Positions 46,123 to 55,417 are shown, numbered from the stretch's first letter. The stretch is 64,000 nt of DNA from Lentibacillus populi (GCA_014642895.1 BMJD01000022.1:1-64000); one strand, 5' to 3'. Program-made: numbers and translations. The notes: generated from the sequence alone by a model not told the origin.

Positions 46123-46605
46123 TTATTCGGCTGCTGGGTCAAATTGAATTAAATCTGTCTCTTCATCATAATTGCGATACATATTGGCATTTTTGACTTC
46201 ATTAATGACAAGATCCACTGTTGTTAAGACAGGCGTTTTTCCTTTGACCATATGTCCACCGAAAACCTTCCCTTCTTTATCGCACATTGTTGCATGAAAA
46301 TGTGTATCATAGTCTCCCTCTCGCTGACAAACGACGCCAGTACCATTTAAAAATTCTACGGGGCCATCAGCTACAAAAAGCTCTCCATATCCTGCACCTA
46401 CTACTGATTTCTCTTGCGGGACTAAATACATATAGGCTGCTTCCTGAAAGCTCCCGAAGCAATTTGCAATAGATGCATATGTGATATCATTTTCTTTACA
46501 AATCTCTTCAATACCAGTAATCAAATCCGTCCCAGGCAACAATCTTCCTGCAACCGTTTTACCAATTTCTCCTGTTGCATATTGAATTCTAGTTTCACTC
46601 TTCAT
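46123..46605 (-). CDS. PPC/DUF296-domain protein
   Basis: Protein of 160 aa. The PPC (plants and prokaryotes conserved, DUF296) domain shows HFHATMCDKEGKVFGGHMVKG, where the three His would bind a metal. Plant relatives carry AT-hooks, but here there is none. It stands between dctP and ltnD, so a metabolic or sensing role in sugar-acid use is plausible. Function in bacteria is not established. Ribosome site GGATG lies upstream. Confidence 0.8.
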   Translation of the reverse strand: MKSETRIQYATGEIGKTVAGRLLPGTDLITGIEEICKENDITYASIANCFGSFQEAAYMYLVPQEKSVVGAGYGELFVADGPVEFLNGTGVVCQREGDYDTHFHATMCDKEGKVFGGHMVKGKTPVLTTVDLVINEVKNANMYRNYDEETDLIQFDPAAE

Positions 46606-46648
46606 TTAAAACATCCTTTCAATAAACTGTTTACATATAAAATTATAG

Positions 46649-47665
46649 TTATTCAGCTGCTGCTTGAACATCTTCCAAAAATTGAACAAATTCTTTGCCA
46701 TAATCCTTTTCATATTCTGGATACGCTTTATCAACTACAATTTTCTTAAAAGCTTCTCTATCAATCTCATCTCTTTGAACAATATCCATTTTTCCTTCTA
46801 ATTCTTTTAATATCTCCTCATTTTGTTCGGCTGCTTCCTCTGACCATAGTTCTGCGGTTTCCTGTGCGGCCTCATTCAATGCGGTCTGCTGCTCCTCTGA
46901 TAATTTCTTCCATACATTATCACTTAAGGCCAAAATATTAGGGGTATAAGCAAAATCCATAACTGTCATATAATCTTGCACCTCATAAAACCGCTGACCT
47001 TCAATATGCATCAAAGGATTATGCTGACCATTTACTACTCCTCTATCCAATGCCACATATAGTTCTGAAAATGAGAGGGGGATTGGGTTGGCCCCTATTG
47101 TCTTTAATGCCACACTATATGTTGGAACCTCAGGACTTCTTATTTTTAGTCCTTTCATATCTTCGGGCTTTTTAATTGGTTTCTTGGAGTTCGTAATTTG
47201 TCTAAATCCATGCTCCCATATAGAAAGGGCTTTCAATCCTGCTTTTGATTCAAGTTTATCCAGTACCCCTCGACCAATTTCACCGTTATTCACTTTCAAC
47301 GCATGCTCCTTATCCTCAAATAGAAATGGTACCTCAAACGCTTCCATCACATTATAGCTGGAGGCAAACAAGCCCGCTGAAATAATCCCGCCATCGATTG
47401 TCCCCATCTGAATACCCTCAACCAATTCCCTTTCGTCTCCTAGTTGCGATGAGTTATAAATTTTAATGTCTACAGAACCACCTGTTTTTTCTTTGACTAA
47501 TTTAGTGAATATATCTGCAGCTCCCTGTTGCGGACTGACCGGTGCACCGACATGTCCGATGCTAATTTCAACTTTTCCTCCAGCCCCCGCTTCCTCACTT
47601 GAGTTACCACAACCAGATACAATAAGAACAGTAAAGACAACCAAACACAACGCTATTTTTTTCAA
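46649..47665 (-). CDS. dctP: TRAP transporter substrate-binding lipoprotein
   Basis: Protein of 338 aa, DctP/TAXI-like. The signal peptide LKKIALCLVVFTVLIVSGCG has a lipobox VSGC. The conserved IRSPEVPTYSVALKTIGANPIPLSFSELYVALDRGVVNGQHNPL is the ligand-binding helix region, whose Arg usually holds the substrate carboxylate. A frame start at 47695 runs through the AAGGAGG, so TTG 47665 just before LKKIALC is the real start. It captures the sugar acid outside the membrane for DctQM. Confidence 0.9.
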   Translation of the reverse strand: MKKIALCLVVFTVLIVSGCGNSSEEAGAGGKVEISIGHVGAPVSPQQGAADIFTKLVKEKTGGSVDIKIYNSSQLGDERELVEGIQMGTIDGGIISAGLFASSYNVMEAFEVPFLFEDKEHALKVNNGEIGRGVLDKLESKAGLKALSIWEHGFRQITNSKKPIKKPEDMKGLKIRSPEVPTYSVALKTIGANPIPLSFSELYVALDRGVVNGQHNPLMHIEGQRFYEVQDYMTVMDFAYTPNILALSDNVWKKLSEEQQTALNEAAQETAELWSEEAAEQNEEILKELEGKMDIVQRDEIDREAFKKIVVDKAYPEYEKDYGKEFVQFLEDVQAAAE

Positions 47666-47766
47666 AATTTTATTCCCTCCTTTCAATAATTTCATTACCT
47701 TGTTGATTCTAGTTATATATCACCTCCTTAATTAGTAACGATTGAAGCGCTTTTAGACATCTACAT

Positions 47767-47780
47767 GGAAAGCGCATTCA
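47767..47780 (-). promoter_or_regulatory. Weak cre-like site between regulator and dctP
   Basis: GGAAAGCGCATTCA fits the CcpA cre consensus at 12 of 14 positions. It lies in the 136-bp gap between the FadR-type gene and dctP, where an internal promoter could be. It suggests catabolite repression but is not strong. Confidence 0.35.
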
Positions 47781-47801
47781 TATTTAGCTGACTCGATTCA
47801 T

Positions 47802-48518
47802 CTAATCTTTCTTATTTAATTCAATTCTGTGAAATAGTCTTTGTTCTCCCAATGCTAAATGGGATTCCATATATTTTACTGCTTGATCTACATCTTGTTT
47901 GATAATTGATCCTAATATCAATTCATGTTCGTTTATTGAATTTTCCACATTGGTCGGATCTTCTAGTACATTTTCAAACCACTCTTCCAGAGACATTCTA
48001 ATAAGATCTAATAAATTGTATATCATCTTATTATCGCTGGCTTTGGCAATAGTCATATGAAACATTAAATCATTTTTCTTATTCCTGTTTGCTTTAAGAT
48101 CTTTCTTCATAGCATTTATCCAGGATTCCATTTCCGATATTTCTTTTTCTGTTCTGTTTAAAGCTGCCTTCTTGACAGTTTCTAATTCTAAAATCTTTCT
48201 CAACTCAACCAATTCATTAAAAGGTACCGGATCTAAATACAATCCCCACTGTAATTGTTGTTTAATATCATCCGAATCCACTTTACGTACAAATGTACCT
48301 TCTCCTAATCTGGCCTCTAATAATCCCATGGAGGTCATACTTTTAATTGCCTCGCGAATAGTAGATCTTCCGACACCAAATTGTTCCGCTAAGTTCCTTT
48401 CAGGGGGTATCTTATCTCCGATTTCAAGTTCACCTTTTTTTATCATTTTCGTAAATTGATTAATAATCATTTCACATATTGAATCTCTTTGAGGTATCTT
48501 TTCAAACAATGGCTCCAT
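47802..48518 (-). CDS. FadR/GntR-family regulator with FCD domain
   Basis: Protein of 238 aa. The N-terminal winged helix (GDKIPPERNLAEQFGVGRSTIREAIKSMTSMGLLEARLGEGTFV) is followed by an all-helical FCD ligand domain from about 90, with metal His in MFHMTIA, NEHELI and ESHLALG. FCD regulators typically sense carboxylic acids. It heads the minus-strand TRAP operon, so it probably controls the operon and itself. Confidence 0.9.
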   Translation of the reverse strand: MEPLFEKIPQRDSICEMIINQFTKMIKKGELEIGDKIPPERNLAEQFGVGRSTIREAIKSMTSMGLLEARLGEGTFVRKVDSDDIKQQLQWGLYLDPVPFNELVELRKILELETVKKAALNRTEKEISEMESWINAMKKDLKANRNKKNDLMFHMTIAKASDNKMIYNLLDLIRMSLEEWFENVLEDPTNVENSINEHELILGSIIKQDVDQAVKYMESHLALGEQRLFHRIELNKKD

Positions 48519-48547
48519 AACCTTCTCCCTATATTGGTATTACGTCT

Positions 48548-48562
48548 AATGGTCTGACCATT
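48548..48562. promoter_or_regulatory. Perfect FadR-type operator
   Basis: AATGGTCTGACCATT is a 7+1+7 perfect palindrome. Its core TGGTCTGACCA fits the FadR-subfamily pattern TGGTNNNACCA. It lies 30 bp before the regulator's start, ideal for autoregulation and control of the downstream TRAP operon. Confidence 0.75.
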
Positions 48563-48652
48563 AACTGCGCACTATCCCCATACTCCACCTCCTCTGTGGT
48601 CGCTAATTCTTCACTTCTTCTAATTAGTTAATTCTTTCCGCTTCCTTTTTCC

Positions 48653-48685
48653 ATATTCAAACACACAATTTGTGTGTTTGAATAT
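48653..48685. repeat. 33-bp perfect palindrome between two regulators
   Basis: ATATTCAAACACACAA (48653-48668), one T, then TTGTGTGTTTGAATAT (48670-48685), every base paired. A shorter relative AACACATTTTGTGTGTT lies at 48713-48729. The site sits between the FadR-type gene and the XRE gene and may be a dimer-of-dimers operator for one of them. As RNA it would form a very stable hairpin. Confidence 0.75.
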
Positions 48686-48784
48686 ATATTAATCACAATG
48701 CCCAGAAATGTCAACACATTTTGTGTGTTTTTATATTAATCACCTCTTTTTGTGTTAATTTTTACGAAATGAGAGGTGTTGACG

Positions 48785-49177
48785 ATGAAAGACTTTGGAT
48801 TGCGCCTAGAAAATTTACGTGAAAAACATGGTTACTCAAAAGTTGATGTGAGCTTAAAACTTGGATTTACAGCTAATGTTTACGGCTCTTATGAAAGAGA
48901 AGATAGAAGACCTACATTGGAGACCATTATAAAACTTGCTGACCTTTACGGTGTTTCATTAGATTACCTGATCCGCGGTAGAGAATATGAACCGCATAAA
49001 ATTCACCAACCAGAATATAAAAAAATGCAAGAACTGCTGAATATCATTACAGAAAAAGGAATTCACAAACCACACTTTTTACAAGTGGAAAATTGGTCTG
49101 TATTGGATAAAGAGGATATTTGGGAAATTGATAATCATTTTGAATGGGTTGTACATAAGGCTAAGTTCAGGAAGTAG
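48785..49177 (+). CDS. XRE-family regulator
   Basis: Protein of 130 aa. The N-terminal helix-turn-helix (LENLREKHGYSKVDVSLKLGFTANVYGSYEREDRRPTLETIIKLADLYGVSLDYLI) is of the SinR/Xre type. The C-terminal half (KKMQELLNIITEKGIHKPHFLQVENWSVLDKEDIWEIDNHFEWV) has no domain I recognise. ATG 48785 follows GAGAGGTG at six bases; an earlier GTG at 48776 overlaps that site. It diverges from the TRAP operon and may share the palindrome upstream. Confidence 0.85.
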   Translation: MKDFGLRLENLREKHGYSKVDVSLKLGFTANVYGSYEREDRRPTLETIIKLADLYGVSLDYLIRGREYEPHKIHQPEYKKMQELLNIITEKGIHKPHFLQVENWSVLDKEDIWEIDNHFEWVVHKAKFRK

Positions 49178-49200
49178 GAAAAGTGAACATCGCTAAAATA

Positions 49201-49234
49201 AAATCTGCCATTTTTAATTAGCTGGCAGATTTTT
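49201..49234 (+). terminator. Terminator of the XRE gene
   Basis: AAATCTGCCA (49201-49210) pairs perfectly with TGGCAGATTT (49223-49232), followed by TT. It lies 24 bp after the gene. A relative of this hairpin recurs at 49420. Confidence 0.7.
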
Positions 49235-49419
49235 GACGTTTAAGAACTGTGAATTAAGGAAATATGTAATTGTCAAATTAAAATAAACACTTTTTGCTAA
49301 TAATTCTAATAAGTCAATTGCAAAGACGAATCATCCTATGACAGAAATCCCACAGGAATACCCACCCTCCTAACTTATTGTGGGGAATTTCAGCTTATAA
49401 ATTCTAATTAAAACCTACA

Positions 49420-49456
49420 AAATCTACCAGCATTGTAAATACTGGCAGATTTTTTA
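49420..49456 (+). terminator. Second, related hairpin with T-run
   Basis: AAATCTACCAG (49420-49430) pairs with CTGGCAGATTT (49442-49452) with one mismatch, then TTTT. It is similar to the hairpin at 49201 though no gene lies between them. The stretch 49178-49792 holds only these hairpins and one at 49624. Confidence 0.5.
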
Positions 49457-49623
49457 TCTTATCAAATTTATTTTAAAAACACTAACACTTCCAAACCATT
49501 CATATTAAGTTCAATCCTGGTTTTATTTACATTAAGTTAATGGAAATATTACATTCTGGTTTAGGTTATAAAACTTTAAGCTGGGGGCAGATCGTAGTTT
49601 AAGATCACCCAAGAATAGAAAAC

Positions 49624-49647
49624 CCCGGAAAATTTCTCCGGGATTTT
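49624..49647. terminator. Bidirectional hairpin after the GntR gene
   Basis: CCCGGA (49624-49629) and TCCGGG (49637-49642) are flanked by T on both strands (ATTTT to the right, GTTTT on the minus strand). It probably ends the minus-strand GntR transcript. Confidence 0.5.
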
Positions 49648-49792
49648 GCACCTCTTTCCTTAACATGAATGAACAGCGATCGATTCCTGTGTCATAAATA
49701 ATGTAGCGTTTATATCAATATAAAGATATTCTGGCTTTATATACCTTTTTACATCATTTGCTATCGCCTTAGCTACCTTTGAACTTATCTTT

Positions 49793-50434
49793 TTATAATA
49801 GAAATGAACTATTTTCGCGGATTGTATTACGAATATTTGATATATGTTTCATTATCTCTTTTTTTACTGATTCTTCATCTCGAGACTTTAAAGCTGCTAG
49901 TATATTTTTATGTTCATGAAAAGAGTTTTGATTCCTTCCAGGGACAAGTAATGTTCTAATTTGGTACCTTGATAATTGTGTCTTAATTACCTTTATCATA
50001 TCTACCGCTTGTTTATTCTGAGAAGCTTCGTAAATAATACCATGAAACACTTTATTTAATTTCGAATACTCATCATACCGGTTGTTTTGTAAGTGATCTT
50101 CCATCTTTTTCAATGTTTCCGACATTTCTTCCAATTGCAGCTCCGTCATATTTGCGGTTGCCCTGCTTGCTACCAACCCTTCCAAAACCTCTCTAATCTC
50201 AAAATAATTTATTACTTCATCAAGCGTATAAGATTTTACGTTTGCACCTATATTGTCTTTAATCTCCACCAATTGTTCTTGCTGCAGTTTAAATAATGCT
50301 TTTTTTACCGTGTTCCGACTAACCCCAATGCTACTAGAAAGATCGATTTCATTAAGTTTTTGAGCGGGTTGAAAGGTACCATCTAATATTTTTTGTTTTA
50401 TAAATTGATATGCAATATCCACTGGCCTTGTCAT
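49793..50434 (-). CDS. GntR-family regulator with FCD domain
   Basis: Protein of 213 aa. The winged helix (LNEIDLSSSIGVSRNTVKKALFKLQQEQLVEI) is followed by an FCD domain with metal His in KVFHGIIYE, SFHEHKNI and MKHISNI. It lies downstream of and co-oriented with the TctABC/GalB-like operon, separated from it by about 460 bp. The palindrome TTGTTNAACAA occurs in front of this gene and right after the operon promoter, linking it to that operon as probable repressor. Confidence 0.9.
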   Translation of the reverse strand: MTRPVDIAYQFIKQKILDGTFQPAQKLNEIDLSSSIGVSRNTVKKALFKLQQEQLVEIKDNIGANVKSYTLDEVINYFEIREVLEGLVASRATANMTELQLEEMSETLKKMEDHLQNNRYDEYSKLNKVFHGIIYEASQNKQAVDMIKVIKTQLSRYQIRTLLVPGRNQNSFHEHKNILAALKSRDEESVKKEIMKHISNIRNTIRENSSFLL

Positions 50435-50456
50435 TTTCTTACCTCATTTATTTATT

Positions 50457-50467
50457 TTGTTTAACAA
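50457..50467. promoter_or_regulatory. Operator TTGTTTAACAA before the GntR gene
   Basis: Perfect 5+1+5 palindrome 23 bp before the GntR start, about ten bases downstream of a minus-strand TATAAT. The same pattern TTGTTGAACAA is found at 58527-58537 behind the catabolic promoter. Confidence 0.65.
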
Positions 50468-50679
50468 TTTAATTATACATTATTTTCTATTTTAGTTAAA
50501 TCAACATCATATACTATATTCCGTTAAATTCAGCTCAATCACCCATCAATTTTTTTATGGTAACCAAAGGGGAAAATATCTAGGATATAGGAATAGAAGT
50601 AAGACAATAATCGATACGGCTAAAATACATTAATTAACAGAAGGGTAGCAAAGGGCTGGAAGTCTATGATGTTGCCGTT

Positions 50680-50878
50680 TCAACAAACATCTGCGGAACT
50701 TGCTCATAAGCCAAAACCGTGCCAACTATTCCAGACATACCATTAATATGTAACCACTTCCGTAGAAGCCGCCGTAAATGAACGATCATACACTCTCTTT
50801 CCATTTGCAGAACCATAACGCGACTTTGTAGTCAGGGTTTTCCGGTCGAGGCTCTCAAACCATATTCCTTTTGTCTTC
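50680..50878 (-). pseudogene. Unrecognised decayed coding remnant
   Basis: On the minus strand two frames give continuous protein-like text, LDRKTLTTKSRYGSANGKRV (continuing YDRSFTAAST) and then, after a shift, INGMSGIVGTVLAYEQVPQM to a stop. I do not recognise the family. It fills most of the 50468-50895 gap, so a gene was probably lost here. Confidence 0.35.
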
Positions 50879-50895
50879 TCTCCATCTTATAAAAA

Positions 50896-52044
50896 TCATA
50901 AATTATTCGGTTTTAAAAAACCTATTATTCCTCCCAATACAATAAATCCTGTAAAATAGAATACACTTCCTATTCCAAATAAAGCAGATACTCCTCCTAC
51001 TGAAACAGGTGTTAATACCTGTGTTAATCTATTAATTGTTAACCTTAATCCTAATCCCTCACCTATTTGATTACTAGGTAAATATTCTACAGTTGAAGCA
51101 ATTGAGAGTGGTTGCCCAATACCTAGTCCAATACCTAAGACAAAAGATAAACCAATCAATATTAATTGTGAACTAAATAACGGATGTAATAAAAGAACAA
51201 TTCCAGATAAAAGAATTGATATATTAATAATCATTCTTCGTTGTAAGTAACTTAGCATGAAAGGTAACAGTAATCTAATCAAGATACCTGCCGCAGCATT
51301 TAAAGATATGATGAATCCAATAATAAAGTTACTAATCCCGTATTCTCTGGCTAATAAAGGAAAAAAGGCAGTGTACGTATCCTTAGCAACTAAAATTAGA
51401 GCACTCATTAAAAAAGCATATTGCAGTGACTTAAATTTAAACAAATGAAATATGCTATAGTTATTTTCTTTAATTGATTCTTTTCCACTATACACATAGT
51501 GATCGTCGATACGTTTTACTAACGGTATTATCATTATTAATAGAACTCCGCCACTCATTAAAGCTATTGGGTAACCATAAAAGTCTGATATAAAACCGCC
51601 AAATAATGGACCTAAAAAACTTCCTAGCGCAACACTAATACTAAAAATGTTTATAAAATATTCTCTTAAATCCTTTTCACTAAATCCCCCTGTGAAAGAT
51701 TGCATAGCGACTACAAATACTATTTGGGCTAGTCCAGCAGAGATTTGCGAAATAAATACCCCATATAAATTATTAATAAAAAAAGGGATTATTAAGGAAA
51801 TGCCCCCCATTAGTAAGCCTAATTTAAGGAATCTTTTACTCCCAATCTCATCTACAATCTTTCCTATTTTCACTGATACGAATAATGGCAAGAATGAAAA
51901 TAGAGCAACAATTAAACCGATTAGAATATTAGAAGCTCCCAAATTATCCGCATATAAAGGAATGAGTGGGCGACTTCCTGCTATACTAAACATAAAAGTT
52001 GAAGTTAATAAAACTATTAGAGTTCTTGTTTTTCTTTTGTTCAC
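50896..52044 (-). CDS. MFS transporter
   Basis: Twelve-helix major facilitator of 382 aa. Motif A appears as KIGKIVDEIGSKRFLKLG. SIASTVEYLPSNQIGEGLGLRLTINRLTQVLTPV in the second half is typical of MFS_1 efflux members. A long upstream frame starts at 52116, but GGGGGG five bases before GTG 52044 (MNKRKTRTL) is a good site. It is the distal gene after tctA, 347 bp away. It could export a by-product or import a related acid. Confidence 0.83.
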   Translation of the reverse strand: MNKRKTRTLIVLLTSTFMFSIAGSRPLIPLYADNLGASNILIGLIVALFSFLPLFVSVKIGKIVDEIGSKRFLKLGLLMGGISLIIPFFINNLYGVFISQISAGLAQIVFVVAMQSFTGGFSEKDLREYFINIFSISVALGSFLGPLFGGFISDFYGYPIALMSGGVLLIMIIPLVKRIDDHYVYSGKESIKENNYSIFHLFKFKSLQYAFLMSALILVAKDTYTAFFPLLAREYGISNFIIGFIISLNAAAGILIRLLLPFMLSYLQRRMIINISILLSGIVLLLHPLFSSQLILIGLSFVLGIGLGIGQPLSIASTVEYLPSNQIGEGLGLRLTINRLTQVLTPVSVGGVSALFGIGSVFYFTGFIVLGGIIGFLKPNNL

Positions 52045-52391
52045 TCTATCCCCCCTATCAGAAGTAGACACAATAATGTATAGATGCACTAGGAAATATC
52101 TACGGATTTCGCTCAAATTAGGTCAGCTTTTTCACATAGAATATACCGCATAGAATGTATATTAATACCTAGGTGACTTAATATGAACTTCTGTGGACAT
52201 GCATTCCTCCAAGAAGTCAGCAGTTTAAAGTATTGACTTGCCAAACAGGCTAGCATGCCCACTTTTTATATCAAGCCACACAACACGCATTTTATACAAT
52301 TTGCACATCTGAAATAAATTAATAATTACTATCTAGAATAAAGTGAAAGTTTTCAACAATAATTAAGACAAAAACTTGTTTTTTTGTTTTT
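52045..52391. other. Gap between tctA and the MFS gene
   Basis: AT-rich, no gene recognised. TTTTCAACAATAATTA near 52353 (TTGTTGAAAA on the minus strand) is only a partial match to the TTGTTNAACAA operator. A separate promoter for the MFS gene is possible but not obvious. Confidence 0.35.
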
Positions 52392-53870
52392 CTATTTTTT
52401 GCCAAAAGAAGTTCTTTTAATAATTGGTGTAAAGAAACTCAATACAGAAATAATAAGTAGAACTAAGCTGATAGGGTTAGTCAAAAATATCATCCAACTA
52501 CCATCGGAAATTAATAGAGCCCTCCTTAAATTTGACTCCATCATACCTCCTAGAACGATAGCAAGAACAATTGGAGCTAAAGGGTAATTAAATTTCTTTA
52601 AAAAATACCCCAAAATACCAAAAGCTAATGTAATGTAGACATCGAACATTAAATTCCGTACAGAAAACGCTCCTATAACTGCAATACATAGTATAAGTGG
52701 AGCTATAATAGACTGTGGCAAGCTGATCAATTTTACCCAAAAATTTGTTAATAAACTCCCTATTAAAAACATAAATATGCAGGTTATGAATAATCCAACA
52801 ATTAAAGAATAAAATAAATCACCATCAGTTTCCATCAATTTTGGTCCTACAGTTAAGCCATGAAGCATAAAAGCGCCTAACAAAAATGCAGTAGTAGGAG
52901 ATCCCGGTATCCCTAGAGATAATAATGGAACTAACGCTCCTCCTACTGTTGCATTGTTCGCTGCTTCGGGAGCTGCAACACCTGATAGAGCACCTTTACC
53001 ATAATCTTCTTTATCTTTAGCAATGCGCTTAGATTGTTGATAGGCTATCCAAGAAGCAATACTGCCACCTGCTCCCGGAATTACACCTACAATAGAACCG
53101 ATAAAACTACTTTGGAAAATTACTGGCAGTAAACCTTTGAACTCTTTTTTTGTGATAAATTGCCTCGAAATTTTTTTCTTTACCTTTTTTATAGATTCGT
53201 TATTTAAAAACATATTAAATACTTCTGAGACAGCATATAGTCCCATTAAGGCAGGGATTATAGAAATTCCCTCAAGCAGATAAAAACTCCCGAATGTGTA
53301 TCTGGACTGACCAGTTAAGGGATCTAAACCTATTGAAGCAATTAAAAGTCCTAAGATACCCATCAATAGGCCCTTAAGTAAAGACTTTCCGCTTAATGAG
53401 GCTACCAAAGATAGACCAAAGACACCTAAAGCGAAGTATTCTGCTGGCCCAAAATTAAGTGCGAATTTCATTAATGGAATAGTTAAAAACAACAGTACAA
53501 GCGTTGTGAATAATCCCCCGATTGTGGATGCTGTAATTGAAGCCCCTAATGCCTTTCCCGGATATCCTTTTAAAGTAAGAGGATATCCATCTTCAACTGT
53601 TGCTGTAGCCGCTGTCGTCCCTGGTGCAGAAATTAAAATAGCAGTGATAGATCCTCCATATTCTGCCGTCATATAAATGGCTATTAGTAAAATCAATGCA
53701 GTAGTTGGATCCATTCCAAATGTTGCAGGAATAAATAAAGTTGTCCCTATTGTTGGTCCTAAACCAGGAAGTGCTCCTATAATAATTCCTGCGATAGAAC
53801 CCAATAAAATAACTAATAACATCTCTAATGAACCAACTATAGATAAAGCATTAGCAAGGTTCTCAACCAT
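52392..53870 (-). CDS. tctA: Tripartite tricarboxylate transporter, TctA
   Basis: Protein of 492 aa with about twelve helices. TctA blocks: GIIIGALPGLGPTIGTTLFIPATFGMDPTTALILLIAIYMTAEYGGSI, SAPGTTAATATVEDGYPL, GVIPGAGGSIASWIAYQQSK, ALVPLLSLGIPGSPTTAFLLGAFMLHGL. It is the large membrane subunit of a binding-protein-dependent importer of citrate-like acids. AGGAGG precedes its ATG. It lies 38 bp after tctB. Confidence 0.93.
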   Translation of the reverse strand: MVENLANALSIVGSLEMLLVILLGSIAGIIIGALPGLGPTIGTTLFIPATFGMDPTTALILLIAIYMTAEYGGSITAILISAPGTTAATATVEDGYPLTLKGYPGKALGASITASTIGGLFTTLVLLFLTIPLMKFALNFGPAEYFALGVFGLSLVASLSGKSLLKGLLMGILGLLIASIGLDPLTGQSRYTFGSFYLLEGISIIPALMGLYAVSEVFNMFLNNESIKKVKKKISRQFITKKEFKGLLPVIFQSSFIGSIVGVIPGAGGSIASWIAYQQSKRIAKDKEDYGKGALSGVAAPEAANNATVGGALVPLLSLGIPGSPTTAFLLGAFMLHGLTVGPKLMETDGDLFYSLIVGLFITCIFMFLIGSLLTNFWVKLISLPQSIIAPLILCIAVIGAFSVRNLMFDVYITLAFGILGYFLKKFNYPLAPIVLAIVLGGMMESNLRRALLISDGSWMIFLTNPISLVLLIISVLSFFTPIIKRTSFGKK

Positions 53871-53908
53871 ACTGTACCTCCTCGCACATTTTTTATACAG
53901 AATTTAAT

Positions 53909-54331
53909 TCATGGTACTGGTAAGGATATTATCCTTTCAAATACAATATAAATAAATAGAGCATATAGAATTGGAATCAATAAGAGCTGTGACCATTTCC
54001 TTATCCCTAATAAGAGGTATAAAAGAACAATCAATAAAATTGATGAAAAATAGTATCCAATGATATTAATTGAAAACATATAAGCAATTGCAATTAATAC
54101 ATACAGGAAATATTTTTTATCTAATTTGAATGCTTCTCCTGCCTTTTCTTTTATACTATTTATTAGAATTAACACAGAAAGTAATATTCCAACAATAACA
54201 TAGACCATTGGTACATAAGATGCTCCAATCACATTTGGATTGGGTGAGCTAGGTATTTGTAGTGTCATATACAAGATTCCTAACATTAAAGCTAGTAACA
54301 AAGCAGAAAAGATTCCATTAGCAATTCTCAT
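53909..54331 (-). CDS. tctB: Tripartite tricarboxylate transporter, TctB
   Basis: Protein of 140 aa with four hydrophobic segments, the small TctB membrane subunit (NGIFSALLLALMLGILYMTLQIP at the start, LYLLLGIRKWSQLLLIPILYALFIYIVF at the end). The frame extends upstream to 54403, but AGGTGATAG points to ATG 54331. It pairs with TctA in the membrane. Confidence 0.8.
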   Translation of the reverse strand: MRIANGIFSALLLALMLGILYMTLQIPSSPNPNVIGASYVPMVYVIVGILLSVLILINSIKEKAGEAFKLDKKYFLYVLIAIAYMFSINIIGYYFSSILLIVLLYLLLGIRKWSQLLLIPILYALFIYIVFERIISLPVP

Positions 54332-54409
54332 TCTATCACCTACTATCTTTAATTTTATTTGAATAAATAAGGAGAGATAACCCCCCTCCCTATGGATTTT
54401 CAAATAAAA

Positions 54410-55417
54410 TCATTCTAACAACCCCATATCTTTTGAAAATTCAATACGTCCATTAACTTCTGATTTAAGCCGTTCATCTAGCTTATCAGGACTAGTAGTA
54501 TCATTCTCTTGGTTTCTTTTCTTTTGAAAAGCTAACCACTTTTCCGTTTCGGTAACTTTTTTAATGGCTTGATGCATTTTGTCTATGATTTCTTCGGGTG
54601 TTCCTTTTTTTGCAGCTAACCCTCTCCATAAAGTTTCTGTTATATCGTACCCTTCTTCTTTAAATGTTGGTACCTCAGGATAATTTTCAGTTCTTTCCTC
54701 AGAGCTAACTGCTAGAAGTCTGATTTCACCACTTTCCAGAGAAGACAATGCAGTACTAGGGGTCATAATTGCTACATCTATGTGGCCCCCTAAAAGTGAA
54801 GCAGCAACTTTATCAGTTGTATCTATTGGGATCCACTTGCTTTCAAAATCGGCTATTTTTTGTAATTTATAGTATACATACGTCATAAAACCAGCGCTTC
54901 CATAACCCCCGACAATAAATTCATCTGGATTGTTTTTCATTGCCTCTACAAAATCATCCATTGTCTTCAAAGGGCTATCCGCTGGAACTGCAATTGAAGC
55001 TGGCTCTTGCTGTAAAGAATAAACGAGTGACCAGTCTTCCGGCCCAAAAGGAATTTGTTCTTGTGCCATTCCAAAACTAGTGCTACTTGTCATTGTTTGA
55101 AATGTATAACCATCAGCTGAAGCTGTTTGGGTTGCTGTTTGGGAAATAGACTGCGCCCCTCCTGGGAGGTTTTCCGCTATCACATTAACACCTAGTTCTT
55201 CTTCAAGCATAGGCGCTAATTGACGAATGGCTGTATCTAAATTTCCCGAACCACTGTGGATGTTAATATGGATATCCTTGGTTGGCCATTGAGCTGCATC
55301 ATCTGCGGCATTGTTTTTACCTTGGGAGCCTTTTGAAGTACTTTCACTACACCCAACTACTAACAGCAGGCATAATATTCCTAAAATAGTTAACCTCAAA
55401 TTCCTTTTAATATTCAT
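54410..55417 (-). CDS. tctC: Tripartite tricarboxylate transporter, TctC binding lipoprotein
   Basis: Protein of 335 aa. Signal peptide with lipobox LLVVGC, then the Bug/TctC fold: WPTKDIHINIHSGSGNLDTAIRQLAPMLEEELGVNVIAENLPGG, AASLLGGHIDVAIMTPST, and GLAAKKGTPEEIIDKMHQAIKK. It catches a di- or tricarboxylate outside the cell for TctAB. It is downstream of the dehydrogenase gene by 22 bp, so its ligand is probably this operon's substrate. Confidence 0.92.
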   Translation of the reverse strand: MNIKRNLRLTILGILCLLLVVGCSESTSKGSQGKNNAADDAAQWPTKDIHINIHSGSGNLDTAIRQLAPMLEEELGVNVIAENLPGGAQSISQTATQTASADGYTFQTMTSSTSFGMAQEQIPFGPEDWSLVYSLQQEPASIAVPADSPLKTMDDFVEAMKNNPDEFIVGGYGSAGFMTYVYYKLQKIADFESKWIPIDTTDKVAASLLGGHIDVAIMTPSTALSSLESGEIRLLAVSSEERTENYPEVPTFKEEGYDITETLWRGLAAKKGTPEEIIDKMHQAIKKVTETEKWLAFQKKRNQENDTTSPDKLDERLKSEVNGRIEFSKDMGLLE

